Positions 1-5,141 of a DNA stretch of 5,141 bases are shown in pieces. Source of the stretch: Spirochaetales bacterium (GTDB lineage: Bacteria > Spirochaetota > Spirochaetia > ARS1246); assembly GCA_018644745.1 (NCBI GenBank), contig JABGPX010000616.1:1-5141 (forward strand), written 5' to 3'. The position numbers and the translations under genes are program-made. Position 1 is the first letter of the stretch. Every line of letters begins with the position of its first letter. The notes beneath the pieces were generated by a model. The model saw nothing but the letters and a program-made list of their open reading frames with translations, searched no databases and had not been told where the DNA came from.

Positions 1-651
1 GACATCCTCGGACCAGAGTTGGTAATCCCCAAGCTCCTTGAGTTCGCCTCGCCGGTCGAAGGTCTTAGTGTTCTCGATGCCGGGTGTGGTGAAGGTCGCA
101 TTTCCCGCAAGCTCCATGACCTTGGTGCCGACGTCATGGGAATCGATGTTTCCCAGAATCTTATTGACATGGCGGTGGATCGACGCGATGGCAGAGACAT
201 TGAATACCGTTGCCTTGATCTGAGTGATCCTCCGTCCCTGGATCTTGTCGGTGCGTTTGATCTTGTAGTATCCAACCTTGCTATTGACGACGCGCCTGAG
301 TACGTTGGGTTCATCGGCACGATCTGTGAAATGGCCAGCGAAAGGTCTCGAATTGTATTATCAAAGAACAATTCTTATTCCGCGGTGGTTCGAGGGAAGG
401 TCGAGAATTACTTTGACACCGGAAAATCTGTAGAATACGCCGGAATGGCATCGGTGGGTGTTAAGGTCTTCTACTATCATCGGACCTTTGAGGACTACAT
501 CAATGAGTTCTCAAAGCATGGTTTTTTCCTGTCCCGAATGTCAGATCTGAATCCAAATGGAATAAGCGGGATCAAAAACGACAATAAGCGAGAGCTGATT
601 GCACGCTATCGTCGATTCCCGTTTTTAATGGTTCTTGAGTTCACCAGGTAG
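1..651 (+). CDS. Class I SAM-dependent methyltransferase, 5'-truncated by window edge
   Basis: The reading frame is open from base 1 to the TAG at 649-651, giving 216 visible residues. A TTG at 19 could be read as a start, but it has no ribosome site, and the SAM motif would then begin only about 18 residues in. The real start is therefore probably upstream of the window. Motif I, VLDAGCGEGR, is at visible residues 24-33. The acidic residue that binds the ribose follows in GIDVS, and motif IV is FDLVVSNLAID. The C-terminal half has YYHRTFEDYINEFSKHGF, typical of the small-molecule methyltransferases I know with a YHRxxxxY segment and a P-F-L ending (here FPFLMVLEF). It should transfer methyl from S-adenosylmethionine in the cytoplasm; the acceptor cannot be told from the sequence. 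It converges on the sigma-factor gene. A decayed relative of its 3' end lies at 2710-2931. Confidence 0.85.
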   Translation, partial: DILGPELVIPKLLEFASPVEGLSVLDAGCGEGRISRKLHDLGADVMGIDVSQNLIDMAVDRRDGRDIEYRCLDLSDPPSLDLVGAFDLVVSNLAIDDAPEYVGFIGTICEMASERSRIVLSKNNSYSAVVRGKVENYFDTGKSVEYAGMASVGVKVFYYHRTFEDYINEFSKHGFFLSRMSDLNPNGISGIKNDNKRELIARYRRFPFLMVLEFTR

Positions 652-682
652 GCGCCAAGTGACACACTCGGGCCGAATGAGC

Positions 683-709
683 ATATATGAACCTAAGCCG
701 GTTCTATAT
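683..709. terminator. Weak hairpin between convergent genes, possible terminator
   Basis: An imperfect inverted repeat sits in the 68-bp gap between the two convergent stop codons. GAACC (689-693) pairs with GGTTC (700-704) across a 6-nt loop, and the stem extends with ATATA (683-687) against TATAT (705-709), leaving one bulged T. No T-run follows on either strand, so intrinsic termination would be inefficient. Its place between two gene ends is the main reason to list it. Confidence 0.3.
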
Positions 710-719
710 CTCATCCTAA

Positions 720-2369
720 TCACCCTTCTATCATTGGTAAGAAATCTCCTTTCCAGAGGAAAACACCCCAACTATCTTTTCGACTCTTTTCTGGCGGGGT
801 GAGAAATTTCCGTTCTACGAGGGTTCGCATTACTCCGGGACAAGCAAGATTGTGAGCGCGTACTTGGTAATCATCTTTCAGGAATCCGAAACCGATTTTA
901 TCAAATACTTCATACACATCATCCGGATATGCTGCTAACGGCTGAGAAGTAATTACCCGTGATATTTCATCAGCGAGTGACACTATGTTCCCGCCATCTT
1001 CACCCGTAAACGCTGGAATAGACAGGCTGACTATGCTGTCATTCATTGTTACATAACCGAGTTCGATTGCAGTGGCAAGTATGCTTTCATCAAATGTACT
1101 CGCCGCAACCGGATTAGGATGTTCGCTGAGTAATGATTTAAGAACGCCCATTATTCCGTGCTTGCTACGCCCTGCATTCACGAATGCATAGTCCGAGTTC
1201 CAGTACCGCGCATACCCCGAAACGACTTTTCCCTGCAGCCACTCGTCTCTATTACAGCCAAGTTCCACCGGAATCGCTGAGTTTTTTAGCCGCGGCAAGA
1301 AATACCAGCTCCCGCCGTCAGGTTTTTCAGGAGGATTGATTGAACCCAATCGATTTGTTGCGATCAAAGTCCTCCTAATCCCGACGTTCAGCACAAATAG
1401 GCCCACGAAAAACCAGCGAAATTCATTTTTATCTGAGAAGTAATCTGCGATAGACAGATTACCGAATAAGGTGTCAATTTTCTCCGAGTAGTCGGCGATT
1501 ACCTGCGCCGCAGAAGTAGCGATTGGCCGCCGCGAGTCCAAAATCGCTTGTTCATCTTTCTCATCCAGCAAAATACAATTGGCTTTGAAACGGTCATTCC
1601 GTTGTGTCACGACATCGGCGGCGACCATCTGTGAAAGATGATCCTCTACATATACGGTTTTTGCATCAACCTCCTGACAAATCTGGTGTACATTCTTTCC
1701 AGCTTTTCGGATAGCAAACAATATTTGCTTGGAAAGGAGCGAGGCACATACTGTTCTTCCTTGCAGCTCTCGATCATTCCCGTTAGAACCCCAGATAGTC
1801 TCGCAATATAGCTCAACAATGCCGGAATCGGTTGCTCTTGTTTGGGTTGTTTCCATGCTAATCTCCTCTTTCAATTTCTGTCGCGCCTGTGATAATCGCC
1901 ACTTTATCGTTCCTTCAGGTATCCCGGATTCTTTCGATATTTGCTTGATGGAATTACCGCCAAAGTAAAACGCTTTAATTAACGTTCTGTAATCTCGGTC
2001 AATCCGTTCAACCGCGTCCCGAACCATAACGCGCTTCTCGGACTGGAGATAGCTTGCTTCAGGACAATATCTCCGGAGATACAACTCCGGATCAAGCTTA
2101 TGAGTATTCCCTTCACCAAAAAAAACTGTTGGCGGGTTTCTATCTCGGCAGCGAACGAAGTCGATAGCAGTATTTTTTGCCACTAATGCTATCCATGAAG
2201 CAACTCGCTCGGGCTCATGTATTGTGCTCCACCGGGTTATGAGTTTCAGAAAAACGAGCTGAAGAACTTCCGAAGCATCTTCGTGGTTATTTGTAATTCG
2301 GAATGCAATGGAGGAAACTCGGATCCAGTTCTCACGAACCAGTTGATCTAAATCGAACTCTGTTTTCAT
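720..2369 (-). CDS. ECF-type RNA polymerase sigma factor with long C-terminal extension
   Basis: This is a 549-residue protein from the ATG at 2369. A further in-frame ATG at 2432 would add 21 residues, but the 2369 start has AGG seven bases upstream and begins just before sigma region 2. In this numbering region 2 spans about residues 10-78, with the core-binding DASEVLQLVFLKL stretch and ASWIALVAKNTAIDFVR. Region 4 spans about 113-169, with the helix-turn-helix SIKQISKESGIPEGTIKWRL. Regions 1.1 and 3 are absent, as in ECF factors. A further 350 or so residues follow. The part near 205-270 (ILFAIRKAGKNVHQICQEV, then YVEDHLSQMVAADVVTQ) looks like an ArsR-type winged helix. A W-rich segment (FRWFFVGLFV) and a second winged-helix-like C-terminus come after it. 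I recall similar extended ECF proteins, mainly from Firmicutes. No anti-sigma gene is adjacent, so the extension may hold the control function (inference). Confidence 0.88.
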   Translation of the reverse strand: MKTEFDLDQLVRENWIRVSSIAFRITNNHEDASEVLQLVFLKLITRWSTIHEPERVASWIALVAKNTAIDFVRCRDRNPPTVFFGEGNTHKLDPELYLRRYCPEASYLQSEKRVMVRDAVERIDRDYRTLIKAFYFGGNSIKQISKESGIPEGTIKWRLSQARQKLKEEISMETTQTRATDSGIVELYCETIWGSNGNDRELQGRTVCASLLSKQILFAIRKAGKNVHQICQEVDAKTVYVEDHLSQMVAADVVTQRNDRFKANCILLDEKDEQAILDSRRPIATSAAQVIADYSEKIDTLFGNLSIADYFSDKNEFRWFFVGLFVLNVGIRRTLIATNRLGSINPPEKPDGGSWYFLPRLKNSAIPVELGCNRDEWLQGKVVSGYARYWNSDYAFVNAGRSKHGIMGVLKSLLSEHPNPVAASTFDESILATAIELGYVTMNDSIVSLSIPAFTGEDGGNIVSLADEISRVITSQPLAAYPDDVYEVFDKIGFGFLKDDYQVRAHNLACPGVMRTLVERKFLTPPEKSRKDSWGVFLWKGDFLPMIEG

Positions 2370-2370
2370 A

Positions 2371-2386
2371 TCTCTACCTATAGAGA
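2371..2386 (-). promoter_or_regulatory. Ribosome-binding site of the sigma gene inside a small inverted repeat
   Basis: On the minus strand the 16 bases just before the ATG at 2369 read TCTCTATAGGTAGAGA. The AGG seven bases from the ATG is the best ribosome site and supports this start over the one at 2432. TCTCTA and TAGAGA are exact inverted repeats around a TAGG centre, so the leader could fold with the AGG in the loop. The stem is short and AU-rich; any regulatory role is inference. Confidence 0.4.
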
Positions 2387-2439
2387 CGAATGTAACCTCT
2401 AGTAGGTTGGCATTGTAAGGAAGAATGACCATTTAAAGT

Positions 2440-2661
2440 ATGTTACCTTTCCCTGATTATGGATTATGGGAAGTGAATATCCACCCACCTCAAGGGTCGG
2501 ATAAGAGCGGGGTTGTCGGTACTCCGATCTATGCTACGGCGAAACTCGGTGAGACTCTCTGGCTCGAAGTAGTTGATTCAGTAGTAATCACACTCAAGCG
2601 GATTACGGAGAATAGCGACTTATCACGTTATGAACATGTGAGCAGGCAGCATCGCGCATAG
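2440..2661 (+). pseudogene. C-terminal remnant of a creatininase-family amidohydrolase
   Basis: This 73-codon stretch runs from ATG 2440 to TAG 2659-2661. The part SGVVGTPIYATAKLGETLW followed by LEVVDSVVITLKRI resembles the C-terminus of creatinine amidohydrolase family proteins as I remember them (SGVIGDPxxATAEKGxxxxEAAVExLVxxLRR). These are metal-dependent amidases that include MftE. Family members are normally about 240-270 residues, and their metal ligands and catalytic residues lie in the missing N-terminal part, so this piece cannot be active. The frame is closed by TAA at 2434-2436, and the bases just upstream belong to the 5' region of the divergent sigma gene. No convincing ribosome site precedes the ATG. 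I read it as a 5'-deleted relic; a small orphan gene is the alternative. The assignment rests on one conserved segment matched from memory. Confidence 0.5.
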
Positions 2662-2709
2662 GTAGACAGAACTGCCATTCATTATGGGAATCTGAAGAAA
2701 GGGTGTTAG

Positions 2710-2931
2710 GTATTTAGCTCCCATACAAACTGCCCAGGAAAGCCCTTGTGTTCGTCTGCGGCGTACTCTGCTGATGATTCTAACCTTTGCCGAGATGGAT
2801 TGCCAGAACCCTACGGAGTCATTGATCCATCTAATATTCAATACCGGGCTGCTGAGAAACGGCGCGAGGAGATCTACGCTTGTTATCATCACTTCCCGTT
2901 TCTAATGACGCCTGAGTTAAAGCGTGATTGA
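2710..2931 (+). pseudogene. C-terminal remnant of a second SAM-dependent methyltransferase
   Basis: The frame is open from just after a TAG at 2707-2709 to tandem stops TGA-TAA at 2929-2934, and it has no plausible start (the first start-like codon is TTG 2746). The last residues, RREEIYACYHHFPFLMTPEL, match the end of the methyltransferase at 1-651 (RELIARYRRFPFLMVLEF). The preceding DGLPEPYGV corresponds to the R-x-x-E-P stretch usual near the end of such enzymes. At DNA level 616-641 and 2893-2918 agree at 21 of 26 positions. The SAM-binding domain is missing. It shares a reading frame with the creatininase-like remnant upstream, with TAG codons at 2659 and 2707 between them. This is a decayed gene end, from either duplication or an independent relative. 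Confidence 0.6.
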
Positions 2932-2959
2932 TAATGGCTCTACCCGTATTTTCAAACGC

Positions 2960-2990
2960 TTGCCTTAACTACAATAATGTATTGCCTTAA
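2960..2990. repeat. Direct repeat TTGCCTTAA, two copies 22 bp apart
   Basis: TTGCCTTAA occurs at 2960-2968 and 2982-2990. Between them lies the small palindrome CAATA-ATG-TATTG (2972-2984). The second copy contains the TAA stop (2987-2989 on the minus strand) of the Crp-family gene. The 22-bp period is about two helical turns, but two 9-bp matches could also be chance. No terminator with a T-run is visible in this 55-bp gap. Confidence 0.3.
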
Positions 2991-3673
2991 GTCGGCGAAG
3001 AAAACACATATAGCTCTTCCTGCAAAGCATCCAGCTCTGGAATATCAATTTGTCCTCGACGAACAATGAGCAGGTTTTTTCTCTGCAATTCCTGAAGATA
3101 TCGGTTAACGGTTTCTCTGGTCGTACCTATCGCTTTAGCAATTTCATCCTGCGTTGCCATCAATGCTACTTCGCCCGAATCCACCTGCCTGCAGTTTGCC
3201 ATAATATGCTGAACTAATCGTAGATACGGAGAGTTTATTTCAATCTGTGTGTGAAGCAGATATACCGATTTTGCCAGATAGCGAAGCAGCCGGTCCTTCA
3301 GTTCTGTCGACTGTATGAGTTCATGAAAAGCCCCTGCGGAATAGACAAGGGCCTCAGTCTGCTCTTCTGCAATAGCGTCGTACAGGTACGGGCAGGAGAC
3401 AAGAAACTCTGTAAGCCCAACCCAGTCTCCTGCTCCTCCCTTCCCGAGGATCATGCAGCTTTCATCAGCTCGGTACTTCAATCGTGAAAACCTGCCCCCG
3501 AGAACAAGAATCACTCGATCTACCTGATCACTTTGATAGGAGATATTCCGCTGTTTCCGATACACGGTATGCTCCCCATATCGAACTATCGATGACAAAT
3601 CCCTTTCGCCTAGTCCGGCGAAACTACGTAATGATTTTAGCGTTTGAATACGCGAGTCAATATTACGAGTCAT
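2987..3673 (-). CDS. Crp/Fnr-family transcriptional regulator
   Basis: The protein has 228 residues from the ATG at 3673; a TTG at 3679 would give 230 and overlap the upstream stop by four bases. It has the usual family length and layout: a cyclic-nucleotide-binding-type beta-roll at about 15-115, a dimerisation helix at about 120-155, and a C-terminal winged helix at about 160-220. The recognition helix reads TTRETVNRYLQEL. R-E-T-V-x-R equals the E. coli CRP residues Arg180, Glu181 and Arg185 that contact TGTGA half-sites. The roll lacks the GELALL...RSA cAMP signature (it has GAGDWVGLTEFL), and its three scattered Cys do not form an FNR cluster site, so the effector is unknown. It is the second gene of an operon with the FliM-like protein, starting two bases after that gene's stop. 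It probably controls its own operon through the site at 4971-4990 (inference). Confidence 0.88.
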   Translation of the reverse strand: MTRNIDSRIQTLKSLRSFAGLGERDLSSIVRYGEHTVYRKQRNISYQSDQVDRVILVLGGRFSRLKYRADESCMILGKGGAGDWVGLTEFLVSCPYLYDAIAEEQTEALVYSAGAFHELIQSTELKDRLLRYLAKSVYLLHTQIEINSPYLRLVQHIMANCRQVDSGEVALMATQDEIAKAIGTTRETVNRYLQELQRKNLLIVRRGQIDIPELDALQEELYVFSSPT

Positions 3674-3675
3674 TG

Positions 3676-4899
3676 TCAATTCAAAATTCCCATAAATGGC
3701 TGCAGCGTTAAATACGGATAAACAACCGATATTAGGTTCTCGGTAGAATTGGGATCTTGAATTGAAACGAGGATAATCATCTCGTTATCATGTAAAAGCC
3801 GTAAATCCGTCGAGTCTTTTGCTGAGGAGGAGTATTGAAAGTTTACATCAGCAAGATTCTTCCAACTGCCGCGCAATGCTGATAGTAGAAAGTCCTTGCG
3901 ATCCTGTTCTGCTGTCAGTGTTGCTACAGGTCCGTCTTTTCGGACGAAGAGAAATACCCCATGCAGGTAATTCTTATAGTGCTCATTATCCTCACCTGTT
4001 ATGATCCGTCGAATCAGCTCGCGGGACTCATCAGGCGCCGGGTGCTTTGGATTCTCCGGTTCTACATAATACTTACTGGGAATAGAGAGCATCATCCTGC
4101 CTATTTCATGTTCGGCCCGGATATGTCGTGGCCAGGGTAGATTTTGAATAAGCAGATAATGATAGTTGTCAACGTTCAAGCCGGCAAGAAACTCCCCATA
4201 TGTAAGCTGGTCTACCACAAGATTGTGCTCCTCGTATACACCATATTTCATTCTCAGATTCTGTGCGAAAAGCTCATGCATGCTCCTAAGGCGATCTATC
4301 GCATTGCGGGAAAACTTATCTGGTCGCTTAAAATTATAATCTTTGCTGAATTTTGTGGAATACCCGTGCTCGAGTAAGCTGCCGGATGACCGAACTTCTA
4401 TATCGGTATTTTCGGCGCTGTTGTCATACACTTTTGTAATTCTCAAATGCATATTCTCATAGGTTGCGCCAACTTTGCCCTGTGCTACAGGTATGCCTGC
4501 GACGAGAAGCTCCGCATCTTCTTCATCATTGTACGGCTTGTCTAAGCTAATAATGGTTCCGGGACCCACTCCTTTTAGATCAGACAAAGCAAGTTCAATT
4601 GATCCTAACCGAATCATAATAGGTAGAATCTCAATCGGATCGTCAAGGTTTGTGAAAACATCAAAGCTGGATTTAGGCGGAACAAATGTAGTAACCCGCA
4701 AACCAAACACCTTATCAATGATTACTACCTCGCTTGTGAAAAGATGCCGGTCGTTGAAGTATACCGCATAGCCTTCACCTGCGAGTCTGGATGAATTGAC
4801 GATGTCTCCAGGCTTGAGAACACTTACCTCGTAAGCTGACAGGTAGCCTTCGCCGATACTCAATGTCAGCATCCCTTTTTCTTTAAGAAAACTCTTCAT
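3676..4899 (-). CDS. FliM/FliN-like switch protein with permuted domains (SpoA-SpoA-FliM middle)
   Basis: This 407-residue protein starts at an ATG with a strong ribosome site. Residues about 10-75 look like a divergent SpoA domain (VSVLKPGDIV ... EVVIIDKVFGLRVT). Residues 87-158 are a clearer SpoA domain as in the FliM/FliN C-terminus (DDPIEILPIMIRLGS, LSDLKGVGPGTIISLDKP, VAQGKVGATYENMHLRITKV). From residue 184 the sequence turns into the front of FliM: YNFKRPDKFSR (188-198), MHELFAQNL, then VDQLTYGEFLAGL (229-241). Residues 338-407 match the end of the FliM middle domain, with SWKNL, NEMIILVSIQ and YPYLTLQPFMGIL. FliM normally has the middle domain first and SpoA last, and SctQ is middle-SpoA-SpoA, so this order is inverted. 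I see no EIDxLL CheY-binding peptide and no GGxG motif. It is likely a cytoplasmic C-ring protein or a paralog with another role; housekeeping FliM is less likely. Confidence 0.8.
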   Translation of the reverse strand: MKSFLKEKGMLTLSIGEGYLSAYEVSVLKPGDIVNSSRLAGEGYAVYFNDRHLFTSEVVIIDKVFGLRVTTFVPPKSSFDVFTNLDDPIEILPIMIRLGSIELALSDLKGVGPGTIISLDKPYNDEEDAELLVAGIPVAQGKVGATYENMHLRITKVYDNSAENTDIEVRSSGSLLEHGYSTKFSKDYNFKRPDKFSRNAIDRLRSMHELFAQNLRMKYGVYEEHNLVVDQLTYGEFLAGLNVDNYHYLLIQNLPWPRHIRAEHEIGRMMLSIPSKYYVEPENPKHPAPDESRELIRRIITGEDNEHYKNYLHGVFLFVRKDGPVATLTAEQDRKDFLLSALRGSWKNLADVNFQYSSSAKDSTDLRLLHDNEMIILVSIQDPNSTENLISVVYPYLTLQPFMGILN

Positions 4900-4907
4900 A
4901 TGGTTTT

Positions 4908-4914
4908 CCTCCCT
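4908..4914 (-). promoter_or_regulatory. Strong ribosome-binding site of the FliM-like gene
   Basis: On the minus strand AGGGAGG lies eight bases before the ATG at 4897-4899. It fixes the start and makes a longer N-terminus unlikely, so the missing EIDxLL peptide is not due to a wrong start. Confidence 0.8.
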
Positions 4915-4936
4915 ATAGTATTGTTACATGTACTAT
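4915..4936. repeat. Inverted repeat in the operon leader
   Basis: ATAGTA (4915-4920) and TACTAT (4931-4936) are exact inverted repeats across 10 bases, and the 8-bp palindrome TACATGTA (4925-4932) overlaps the right arm. The dyad sits directly upstream of the ribosome site. It could be an operator or a weak leader hairpin, and the AT-rich 6-bp arms may be chance. Confidence 0.3.
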
Positions 4937-4944
4937 CAACCTTT

Positions 4945-4959
4945 AGTCTACGTATAATA
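4945..4959 (-). promoter_or_regulatory. Candidate -10 elements of the operon promoter
   Basis: Two minus-strand hexamers could be the -10 box: TATTAT (4959-4954, five of six to consensus) and TAGACT (4950-4945, four of six). With TAGACT the palindrome centred at 4980.5 would lie near -42, the usual class II activation position. With TATTAT it would lie near -33, overlapping the -35 region, which fits repression. No good -35 box is seen for either. On the plus strand 4953-4958 reads TATAAT exactly, without a -35 partner. Confidence 0.35.
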
Positions 4960-4970
4960 TGTGACTCGCT

Positions 4971-4990
4971 TCTGTGATTTGCTTCACAGA
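4971..4990. promoter_or_regulatory. Crp-type operator, perfect palindrome
   Basis: TCTGTGA (4971-4977), TTTGCT, TCACAGA (4984-4990) is an exact inverted repeat with 7-bp arms and a 6-bp spacer. It contains the classic TGTGA-N6-TCACA core of CRP sites. It stands 72 bp upstream of the FliM-like gene start, between that gene and the presumed end of the next gene. The Crp-family protein encoded second in the operon has the recognition residues for this half-site, so it is the likely binder. Autoregulation is inferred. Confidence 0.75.
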
Positions 4991-5001
4991 GAAAGATGCT
5001 T

Positions 5002-5141
5002 TCATTGGTGAAGATCAGGCGAAACTGGAAAAAAGTCGCCCTGCAAGGTGTATAGTTCCATAATTGCTTGAACTTGCACCGGAGTCTCCGCCGCAGCGTC
5101 TTTCAAGCATACCTTCCCACGTTTGTGAGCTTCTCGTTTTT
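5002..5141 (-). CDS. Possible C-terminal end of an upstream gene, cut by window edge
   Basis: On the minus strand one frame is open from the window edge (first full codon 5139-5137) to TGA at 5004-5002, giving 45 residues. They end in ETPVQVQAIMELYTLQGD and FFPVSPDLHQ, with a protein-like mix of residues. I do not recognise a family. A second frame is open for almost as long but has a less natural composition, and 45 codons can be open by chance, so the call is tentative. If real, its stop lies 11 bp before the Crp-type palindrome, so the operon downstream would have its own promoter in a gap of about 100 bp. Confidence 0.4.
   Translation of the reverse strand, partial: KREAHKRGKVCLKDAAAETPVQVQAIMELYTLQGDFFPVSPDLHQ

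Noticed and set aside
2370..2432. Upstream ATG at 2432 as the start of the sigma factor, adding 21 residues.
   Set aside because: The nearest AGG is 13 bases away and the added residues match nothing in sigma factors. The ATG at 2369 has AGG at proper spacing and starts just before region 2.
2390..2447. ATGTAACC (2390-2397) and ATGTTACC (2440-2447) as paired regulator sites upstream of the sigma gene.
   Set aside because: Only seven of eight bases match over 50 bp; such short pairs are expected by chance.
2623..2892. Minus-strand open frame of 89 codons across the pseudogene region.
   Set aside because: It overlaps the recognisable remnants on the plus strand, and its residues show no domain pattern.
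4991..5003. GAAAG-ATG-CTTTC as a terminator of the gene at the right edge.
   Set aside because: A 5-bp AT-rich stem with no T-run after it, and it overlaps the presumed stop codon.
5016..5043. CAGGCGA ... TCGCC(C)TG hairpin with a T-run in its minus-strand loop.
   Set aside because: The T-run is in the loop and not after the stem, and the hairpin lies inside the presumed coding end of the upstream gene.
1..5141. CRISPR array, tRNA or rRNA gene, insertion sequence or transposase.
   Set aside because: No regularly spaced repeats, no cloverleaf or rRNA signature, and no transposase motifs or long terminal inverted repeats were seen on either strand.

Overview
The window carries three complete minus-strand protein genes, two genes cut by its edges, and about 500 bp of decayed gene fragments. 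Genes are tightly packed, composition is moderate (neither AT- nor GC-rich to the eye), ECF and Crp-type regulators are present, and there is a FliM-like protein with the motifs YNFKRPDKF and DQLTYGEF. This points to a bacterium, probably a flagellated one. The wording of the FliM motifs reminds me of spirochaetes, but that is a weak inference from memory; a Firmicute or another phylum is possible.

Layout. Positions 1-651 (+) hold the 3' part of a SAM-dependent methyltransferase gene that begins before the window. A short convergent gap with a weak hairpin separates it from 720-2369 (-), an ECF sigma factor with an unusually long C-terminal extension (about 350 residues) containing a winged-helix-like segment. 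Positions 2440-2931 (+) are a small gene graveyard in a single reading frame broken by two TAG codons. The first part looks like the C-terminus of a creatininase-family amidohydrolase. The second part looks like the C-terminus of another methyltransferase, with the same ending as the gene at 1-651.

From 4899 down to 2987 (-) there is a two-gene operon. The first gene encodes a 407-residue protein with two SpoA (FliN/FliM C-terminal-type) domains followed by a FliM-type N-terminal/middle domain, the reverse of the usual FliM or SctQ order. The second gene, starting at the stop codon of the first, encodes a Crp/Fnr-family regulator. A perfect Crp-type palindrome (TGTGA-N6-TCACA, 7-bp arms) lies 72 bp upstream of the operon. 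The regulator's recognition helix carries the RETVxR residues known to read that half-site, so autoregulation is the simplest model. At the right edge (5002-5141, -) is what may be the C-terminus of a further upstream gene.

The most unusual object is the domain-permuted FliM-like protein co-transcribed with its probable regulator. It lacks recognisable CheY-binding (EIDxLL) and GGxG motifs, which suggests a switch-complex paralog with a changed role rather than the housekeeping FliM. All family assignments are from motif recognition by eye, with no database search.
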